64,000 bases of DNA, from assembly GCA_021582295.1 (NCBI GenBank), contig CP091137.1, positions 700,001 to 764,000 of the forward strand, read 5' to 3'. The position numbers were made by a program, and so were the translations under genes. A model generated the notes under the pieces. It had not been told where the DNA came from. It ran no database searches and saw only the letters and a list, made by a program, of their open reading frames with translations. Position 1 is the stretch's first letter. The number at the start of each line of letters is the position of its first letter. This document shows positions 62,413 to 64,000 of the stretch, piece after piece. This stretch comes from Candidatus Thiovulum stygium (GTDB lineage: Bacteria > Campylobacterota > Campylobacteria > Campylobacterales > Thiovulaceae).

Positions 62413-64000
62413 ATGAAGGGAATTTTGCCTCTCGTTTTAATAAGTTCTACGATTTCATTAGCAGAGACACAAACAATAAGTTATCAAGGTTATGCTCTTG
62501 ATATAAATGGCTCTCGAATAAATAATGAGAAAAATGTAACTTTTATTATTTACAATGCCGAAACAGATGGTGTAAGAGTTTGGAATGAAACTAAACCCAT
62601 CAAGTTTATTAACGGTATTTATACTACTCAACTTGGTGATACAAATAATTCGCTTGTTGATTTAGATTTCAAAAACAGTATTGGCTAACTCTAAAAATAG
62701 CTAATAGCAATGCTGAAATTTATCCTCGACAAAAGTTTTCAGCTGTTCCATATGCTTTGAATGCTATTCAAATCAGAGATGAATTAATAAATGCTATTGA
62801 AGAAAATAGCTCTAAAATTGAGAATTCAATATCAAATCTTCAAACAGCTTTGGAATTAAATTCATCAACAATTTCTTCAAAAATTGATTTAAATGTTTCG
62901 AATTTAGATAATTTAATTGGTTCAAATAGCCTTATTGTTTCTAGTTTAAATTCTAAATTTGACGGAAACTTAACTGTTATTGATCAAAATTTATCTGATC
63001 GAATGAAAACCGCTGATTGGACTTCAAACGGTAAAATTCAGCTTACAAAAATAGATTTAAATCTTTCAGTTGGGCTTTTTGAAACTGGCGAAATAAATAG
63101 TTCGGAGTTTTTGGCTTTAAATAATATTGCTGGAAATATTCAAGATCAATTTAATAGAATTGGAACTAATCTCGAAAATAATTCAACTAAAATTGAGAAT
63201 TCAATATCAAATCTTCAAACAGCTTTGGAATTAAATTCATCAACAATTTCTTCAAAAATTGATTTAAATGTTTCGAATCTTAATAATTTAATTGGTTCAA
63301 ATAGCCTTATTGTTTCTAGTTTAAATTCTAAATTTGACGGAAACTTAACTGTTATTGATCAAAATTTATCTGATCGAATGAAAACCGCTGATTGGACTTC
63401 AAACGGTAAAATTCAGATTACAAAAATAGATTTAAATCTTTCAGCTCCTGAAAATCGCAGAGCTGTTTTAAATAGTTCTGGAACTACAGCTTCTGGAACA
63501 AATGCTTTTACAACTGGTAATGGAACAAGTGCTTCAGGTGTTACTTCGACTGCAATGGGAAGCGGAGCAATTGCTTCAGGTGTTACTTCGACTGCAATGG
63601 GAAATGGCACAACAGCTTCTGGAAAAGGTTCAACAGCAATGGGTAGGGAAACAGTAGCTTCTGGATACTATTCAACAGCAATGGGTTATAAAACAAATGC
63701 TTCTGGATATGCTTCAACAGCAATGGGTATGGAAACAGTAGCTTCTAAAGATTACTCAACAGCAATGGGTTATAAAACAGTAGCTGATCAAGAGAATATG
63801 TTAGCTATTGGACAAGGAAATATTGCAAATATTTCTAATGCTTTTTTTGTTGTTGGAAATGGAAAAGATCTTAATGCAAATGGTGTATTTGAAGATAGCG
63901 AAAGAAATAACTCTCTTGTAGTTACTGATCAAAATACTTCGATTTATGGCAAACTTTTTGTAAATGGTTCTGAAATTACAGCTGGTGGTAGCGGTTCTGA
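62413..64000 (+). CDS. Secreted protein with YadA-head-like repeats; one frameshift, 3' end beyond the window
   Basis: A signal peptide (KGILPLVLISSTISLAE) and a beta-rich domain (TISYQGYALDINGS, then YNAETDGVRVWNE) are followed at 62686 by a stop. Adding one T in AGTATTGG restores NSIWLTLKIANSNAEIYPRQ, and the frame is then open to the window edge. The continuation holds an amphipathic coiled-coil-like region, duplicated, and then at least six repeats of the form ASGxxSTAMGxxT, the left-handed-helix pattern of trimeric autotransporter heads. A surface-exposed, tail-fibre-like or adhesin role is likely. No C-terminal anchor is visible. Confidence 0.75.
62812..63069 (+). repeat. 258-bp internal direct repeat, copy 1
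   Basis: Nearly identical to 63187-63444 (offset 375 bp), within the same reading frame; a few substitutions. It codes for the segment from KIENSISNLQTALELN to KIDLNLS. Confidence 0.9.
63187..63444 (+). repeat. 258-bp internal direct repeat, copy 2
   Basis: Second copy of 62812-63069, directly before the YadA-head-like repeats. The low divergence points to a recent duplication or ongoing conversion. Confidence 0.9.

Noticed and set aside
1-64000. tRNA and rRNA genes
   Set aside because: I saw no T-arm/acceptor patterns or rRNA sequence while reading; a tRNAscan run would be needed to be certain.

Overview
The window is very AT-rich chromosomal DNA (about 70% A+T by eye) from a bacterium that I place in the Campylobacterota. 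The placement rests on the compact MurB, an HslV with a four-residue propeptide, a Csd6/Pgp2-type L,D-transpeptidase, and the clusters rppH-lysC, ribH-nusB, rplI-hslV and rpsB-tsf-ABC. Thiovulum is one possible genus, but that is only a guess. No tRNA, rRNA, CRISPR array or recognisable IS transposase was seen.

Layout. 1-4.7 kb: cell-wall enzyme, fliQ, lysC/rppH, typA. 4.7-7.2 kb: accessory DNA with twin repeats, a small HTH regulator, Bro-N remnants, and a J-domain protein fused to a DGR-type variable domain. 7.2-13.4 kb: housekeeping genes (ABC ATPase, suhB, murB, kdsC, pckA, purU). 13.4-14.7 kb: an HTH/Bro-N module bounded by direct repeats. 14.7-21.3 kb: LtaS-like enzyme, panC (frameshifted), htpG, ychF, rdgB. 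21.3-22.4 kb: KilA-N module(s). 22.4-27.7 kb: remains of a diversity-generating retroelement (avd and the RT C-terminus) with two more variable genes. 27.8-36.1 kb: a PD-(D/E)XK-like protein, an outer-membrane protein, rpsB-tsf-ABC, a large secreted MshQ-like protein, an SCP2 protein. 36.2-47.4 kb: yigZ, DEAD helicase, rplI, hslV, TPR lipoprotein, obgE, fliJ-like, polA, nusB, ribH. 47.5-52.6 kb: type IIG restriction-modification gene, pssA, another HTH/Bro module. 52.6-64 kb: MFS transporter, leuS, HEPN/MNT toxin-antitoxin pair, secreted beta-propeller protein, HTH, DUF475 membrane protein, and a YadA-head-like surface protein running off the edge.

Three signals stand out. (1) The octamer GATGAGGT (extended YGATGAGGTY) occurs about 47 times by my count where about one is expected. 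It is equally common on both strands, lies inside and between genes, and three times forms inverted pairs at gene ends. This is the behaviour of a DNA uptake sequence, and I know of none with this sequence. (2) Three genes end in DUF1566/C-type-lectin variable domains followed by an identical 10-bp hairpin. Beside two of them are a frameshifted avd and an RT reduced to its last ~80 codons, so any diversification must be driven from elsewhere. One of the three is a cytosolic-looking J-domain fusion. (3) Small HTH + Bro-N or KilA-N units are repeatedly bounded by 25-61 bp direct repeats, in two cases made from the 3' end of the neighbouring host gene, with no integrase in sight. Most of them contain or adjoin a GATGAGGT.

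Several genes (panC, the nuclease-like gene, the MshQ-like gene, the type IIG gene, the last surface-protein gene) are broken by one-base changes, mostly in homopolymer runs. These may be assembly errors or real slippage.
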